From an uncultured Chryseolinea sp. (GTDB lineage: Bacteria; Bacteroidota; Bacteroidia; Cytophagales; Cyclobacteriaceae): a stretch of 11,062 nucleotides of DNA. The notes under the pieces are model-generated. The model worked only from the letters and a program-made list of their open reading frames with translations, made no database searches and had not been told where the DNA came from. Below are positions 8,282-11,062 of this stretch, piece by piece. Made by a program: the position numbers and the translations under genes. Location: NCBI GenBank assembly GCA_946478915.1, contig CAMLER010000103.1:1-11062 (forward strand), given 5' to 3'. Each line of letters starts with the position of its first letter. The first letter of the stretch is position 1.

Positions 8282-9148
8282 ATGAAATTAACACATCCAT
8301 TCGCAAAAGTCATTGCGCTTTCGTTGGTAGGGTCCGCAGCCGTGCTTACTTCGTGTAAGGATGAAGAAGAACGCCTTACGGCAAGTGATACGCAGGATAT
8401 TACCGAAGAGGCATTGACTGACGCCTATTTCCAGGATCTGGACGATCTTGGTGGCGTTGTCGTCGCATCGCCTGCAGAAGATGAATACAGCGGCGGTCGG
8501 AGTGCGACTACAATAACGCTTACCGATGATCGATGCAAATGCGCGGGTGTAACCATAGAAGCAAATGGTACAATAGAACATCCCGAGGGTTTGATCATTG
8601 TAGATTTTGGCGAAGGCTGCACGGATAACAATTTAAACGTAAGAAAGGGCAAACTGAAATTTGCTTACTCTGGCTGGCGCTTTATGCCTGAGTCAGAAGT
8701 TGTCCTAACTACTGAAAACTATTATATTAATGGTGTTAAGCTGGAGGGCACGCGTACTTCAACTAACGTGCAAGGTAGCACCACGGATGCTCCCAAGTTC
8801 AGGGTGGTTTTGACGAATGGAAAAGCGATATTTCCAGATGGATCGGTAGCCTTGCGTCAATCCGATATTACATGGAAGTGGATAAGAGGTGAAAATCCCA
8901 TCGATGATTATCTGATCATCGACCAGCAAAGTGAAGCAAGCGGTATAACGAGAGGAGGAAGGACATATCAGGTATCGCTCGTTGAGGAGCTCAAATACAA
9001 GCGATTCTGCGGTATCGCAGTCGACGGTATCAAACGTTATATTCTGGATGAAGACAAAGAAGTCATAATTGACTACGGCAATGGAACGTGTGATAAATCT
9101 GTGGCGATTACTGTGAATGACGTCACGCATAATATCACCGTCAATTAA
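8282..9148 (+). CDS. Uncharacterised Bacteroidota lipoprotein, possibly surface-exposed
   Basis: The protein has 288 residues. Residues 1-25 are a lipoprotein signal with lipobox VLTSC (Cys25), which supports the ATG at 8282. The residues after the Cys, KDEEE, resemble the acidic lipoprotein export signal described in Bacteroidota (QKDDE-type), so display on the cell surface is a reasonable inference. An acidic, Ser/Thr-containing linker runs to about residue 70, followed by a beta-rich domain with Cys at 85, 87, 113, 243 and 270. A motif occurs twice: IIVDFGEGC (105-113) and VIIDYGNGTC (261-270). It reminds me of a widespread family of hypothetical Bacteroidota lipoproteins that end in an (I/V)D(F/Y)G.G.CD..(A/V)T(V/I) strand pair, but I know no function for it. 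No catalytic motif is seen. The gene stands alone: it diverges from the DUF4159 gene and is followed by a strong terminator. Confidence 0.85.
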   Translation: MKLTHPFAKVIALSLVGSAAVLTSCKDEEERLTASDTQDITEEALTDAYFQDLDDLGGVVVASPAEDEYSGGRSATTITLTDDRCKCAGVTIEANGTIEHPEGLIIVDFGEGCTDNNLNVRKGKLKFAYSGWRFMPESEVVLTTENYYINGVKLEGTRTSTNVQGSTTDAPKFRVVLTNGKAIFPDGSVALRQSDITWKWIRGENPIDDYLIIDQQSEASGITRGGRTYQVSLVEELKYKRFCGIAVDGIKRYILDEDKEVIIDYGNGTCDKSVAITVNDVTHNITVN

Positions 9149-9170
9149 GATATAGTTGGCTTTTAAGGAT

Positions 9171-9202
9171 AGGGCCCGGAGCAATCCGGGCCTTATTATT
9201 TT
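9171..9202 (+). terminator. Intrinsic terminator downstream of the lipoprotein gene
   Basis: A perfect 8-bp G/C-rich stem, GGCCCGGA (9173-9180) with TCCGGGCC (9185-9192), closes on a GCAA loop, a GNRA-type tetraloop. The stem extends by a G-T and an A-T pair and is followed by the T-rich tract TTATTATTTT. It lies 22 bases after the stop codon at 9148 and upstream of thyA, so it should end the lipoprotein transcript and insulate thyA. Confidence 0.88.
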
Positions 9203-9266
9203 CTATAGGATTCTGCGATTGTTGACGCCTATGTATTTAATTGCGTGGAAAAACGAGCGATCATCC

Positions 9267-10061
9267 ATGAAGCAGTATCTTAATTTGATGGAAGAAATCC
9301 TGGAGAAGGGTGCAAAAAAAAGCGACAGAACAGGAACCGGGACCTATTCCTTGTTTGGCAGGCAATTAAGATTTGATTTGTCAGAAGGTTTTCCCCTGGT
9401 TACAACAAAGAAGCTGCATCTGCGATCCATCATTTATGAATTGCTCTGGTTCTTGCGAGGTGATACAAATATTCAGTATCTGAAGGAAAATGGGGTTAGT
9501 ATCTGGGATGAATGGGCTGATGAAAATGGCGAACTTGGACCGGTGTACGGCCACCAATGGAGGAGTTGGCCTACACCTGATGGAAAATCCATTGACCAGA
9601 TCTCTGAAGTGATTGTCCAGATAAAAACCAAGCCAGATTCCAGGAGGCACATCGTAACTGCCTGGAACCCAGGGGAAGTCAGCAAAATGGCATTACCGCC
9701 CTGTCATGCTTTGTTCCAGTTTTACGTGGCGGATGGTCGTTTATCATGTCAATTGTATCAACGCAGCGCGGATTACTTTTTAGGTGTACCATTCAACATA
9801 GCGTCCTATGCTTTGCTCACGTTTATGTTTGCGCAACAATGTGATTTGCTTCCCGGAGAATTTGTCTGGACAGGAGGGGATGTTCATTTGTATACGAATC
9901 ACGTTGAGCAGGCAAAGCAACAACTGGAGCGTAAGCCCTTTGCTTTGCCACAATTGAACTTGAAACGAAAACCCGATTCCATTTTCGAATACCGATATGA
10001 AGATTTTGAGATCCTGAATTATCAGGCGCATCCTTCTATAAAAGCACCGATTGCAGTATAG
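9267..10061 (+). CDS. thyA: Thymidylate synthase
   Basis: Thymidylate synthase converts dUMP and 5,10-methylenetetrahydrofolate to dTMP and dihydrofolate, the de novo source of thymidylate, as a cytoplasmic homodimer. From the ATG at 9267 the protein has 264 residues, the same length as the Escherichia coli enzyme, and the key residues fall at the same numbers: Arg21, Glu58 (in [12 protein letters not shown]), Trp80, Tyr94, the nucleophile Cys146 (in LPPCHALFQ), Arg166-Ser167-Asp169 (QRSADYFLG), Asn177, His207 and Tyr209 (HLYTNH). The C-terminus ends API-AV as expected. In-frame extensions to a TTG at 9156 or an ATG at 9231 were rejected: the former runs through the terminator hairpin and neither resembles the family. 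No dihydrofolate reductase gene (folA) follows, although the two are often adjacent; the next gene is an efflux protein 219 bases away. It appears to be transcribed alone. Confidence 0.97.
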   Translation: MKQYLNLMEEILEKGAKKSDRTGTGTYSLFGRQLRFDLSEGFPLVTTKKLHLRSIIYELLWFLRGDTNIQYLKENGVSIWDEWADENGELGPVYGHQWRSWPTPDGKSIDQISEVIVQIKTKPDSRRHIVTAWNPGEVSKMALPPCHALFQFYVADGRLSCQLYQRSADYFLGVPFNIASYALLTFMFAQQCDLLPGEFVWTGGDVHLYTNHVEQAKQQLERKPFALPQLNLKRKPDSIFEYRYEDFEILNYQAHPSIKAPIAV

Positions 10062-10280
10062 TGAAAGTGATAGCAGAAAAAACCGGTTATGACTTTTTGC
10101 CCGGTGATTACATCTTTATTGTAACAATTATATCTTTTTATCGACAGATTGCGTATGAAACTCGTAGGAAGAGTAATCAGGAAGGTATGCCTCGTAAAAA
10201 AAGCGTGTAACATTCCCACTGCTGTGGAGTCTTAGCTTGATGAAAAACCATTATTGACATCCAGATCGTTGAATTAATTT
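10062..10280. other. Intergenic region between thyA and the TolC-family gene
   Basis: This 219-base A/T-rich spacer presumably contains the thyA transcript end and the promoter for the downstream efflux gene. A possible weak hairpin, ACCGG (10082-10086) with CCGGT (10101-10105), follows thyA but has a 14-base loop and no T tract. An 11-base inverted repeat, ATTGTAACAAT, lies at 10118-10128 and could be a protein-binding site, though it is short. A 26-codon reading frame (10155-10235) lacks supporting signals and is not called as a gene. Confidence 0.4.
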
Positions 10281-11062
10281 ATGAGACACACTCTTTTTAT
10301 CTTACTTCTCATTTCGATGCAATTTCCTGTCAGTGCGCAGATCGATACGCTCAAGCAGGAATCACTGACGCCCGTTGCATCAGAGAAATGGACGTTGAAA
10401 CAATGTATTGACTATGCTTTGGCAAACAGTCTTTCTATTCAAAGCAGTAATTACAATGTCGAAAGCAGCGAGGTAGAATTAAGACAATCAAAATTTTCCC
10501 GTTTACCTAGCATCAATGGGAGTGTCGGATATGGATATAGTTGGGGTCGCGGCTTAGACCCGGTTTCTAACAACTTCGTATCACAAGAGATCAGGTCTTC
10601 AAATATTTCTGGTAATGCGTCACTTCCATTGTACAACGGACTGACCATCCACAATACAATAAAGCAAAATCAGCGTGCTTTGGCGGCATCGGAGTACGAT
10701 CTCGCAAAAGCGAAAAATGATTTGATTCTCAACGTTGCAAATTTATTTATCACGGTAGTATTCAATAAGGAATTGGTAGAAAATGCCAAATATCAGCTTG
10801 GGTCCAGCAAACAGCAACTTGACCGTACGAGAAAGCAGGTTGCAGCAGGAGCATTGCCCAAATCTGAAGAATTGAATCTAGATGCACAAGTGGCAAGCAA
10901 CGAAGTTACAGTGGCGCAACAGGAAAACGCGTTGGCCATGTCGTTACTCCAGTTGAAGCAGGCACTCCGCATCCCGGCGTCACAGGGCCTTGATGTACTG
11001 GTTCCTGACCTTGATGCTGAAGATCTGGTAATAGATCAGACACGCAATGAAATTTTTGATAT
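10281..11062 (+). CDS. TolC-family outer-membrane efflux protein (3'-partial)
   Basis: An ATG at 10281 opens a frame that runs off the right edge, giving 260 complete codons. Residues 1-19 are a Sec signal peptide (MRHTLFILLLISMQFPVSA) with likely cleavage before Gln20. The mature part has the TolC-family start WTLKQCIDYALANS (about residues 37-50), then an SRLPSINGSVGYGYSWGRGLDP segment split by the first beta hairpin, SLPLYNG, and long helical stretches rich in Gln, Ala and Leu that fit the periplasmic alpha barrel, including LNVANLFITVVFN and TRKQVAAGALPKSEELNLDAQVA. The GRGLDPVSNNFVSQ stretch is typical of Bacteroidota members. Known for the family: trimers form an outer-membrane channel-tunnel working with an inner-membrane pump (RND or MacB-type ABC) and a periplasmic adaptor. 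Those partners are not in the window but would be expected just downstream. Substrate cannot be predicted. Confidence 0.93.
   Translation, partial: MRHTLFILLLISMQFPVSAQIDTLKQESLTPVASEKWTLKQCIDYALANSLSIQSSNYNVESSEVELRQSKFSRLPSINGSVGYGYSWGRGLDPVSNNFVSQEIRSSNISGNASLPLYNGLTIHNTIKQNQRALAASEYDLAKAKNDLILNVANLFITVVFNKELVENAKYQLGSSKQQLDRTRKQVAAGALPKSEELNLDAQVASNEVTVAQQENALAMSLLQLKQALRIPASQGLDVLVPDLDAEDLVIDQTRNEIFD

Noticed and set aside
9156..9266. N-terminal extension of thyA from a TTG at 9156 or an ATG at 9231
   Set aside because: The TTG extension passes through the terminator hairpin and neither extension resembles thymidylate synthase. The ATG at 9267 gives exactly the expected 264 residues with catalytic Cys at 146.
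10155..10235. Small basic 26-codon reading frame (MKLVGRVIRK...)
   Set aside because: It has no ribosome binding site, recognisable motif or conserved context, and a frame this short is expected by chance in 219 bases.

Overview
The window looks like ordinary chromosome from a member of the Bacteroidota, probably the Cytophagales or a relative. The lineage is inferred from four things: a giant secreted protein ending in a type IX secretion system (T9SS) sorting domain, a Bacteroidota-style TolC protein, a DUF4159 protein paired with a c-type cytochrome/FG-GAP lipoprotein, and start codons preceded by A/T-rich sequence without clear Shine-Dalgarno motifs. No rRNA, tRNA, CRISPR array, transposase, integrase or phage gene was seen.

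Layout. (1) Positions 1-5910, plus strand: the 3' part of a very large T9SS-exported multidomain surface protein whose start lies left of the window. It has tandem PKD/Ig-like repeats of about 92 residues, two canonical PKD domains, a lectin/MAM-like segment, an Omp28-like thioredoxin-fold segment and a C-terminal sorting domain. (2) Positions 5991-8172, minus strand: a compact two-gene unit, with an exported DUF4159 protein upstream and a lipoprotein carrying one CXXCH haem site plus FG-GAP/VCBS propeller repeats downstream. It converges on gene 1. (3) Positions 8282-9148, plus strand: an uncharacterised lipoprotein divergent from the DUF4159 gene and closed by a strong intrinsic terminator. 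(4) Positions 9267-10061, plus strand: thyA, thymidylate synthase, with every catalytic residue in place. (5) From 10281 to the right edge, plus strand: the 5' part of a TolC-family outer-membrane efflux protein.

Most of the coding content concerns the cell envelope: secreted adhesin-like protein, exported lipoproteins and an efflux channel. thyA is a lone housekeeping gene among them. I see no clear evidence for a new multi-gene system. The points most worth a second look are the alternating A-B domain architecture of the giant protein, its thioredoxin-like domain without redox cysteines, and the haem-propeller/DUF4159 pair.
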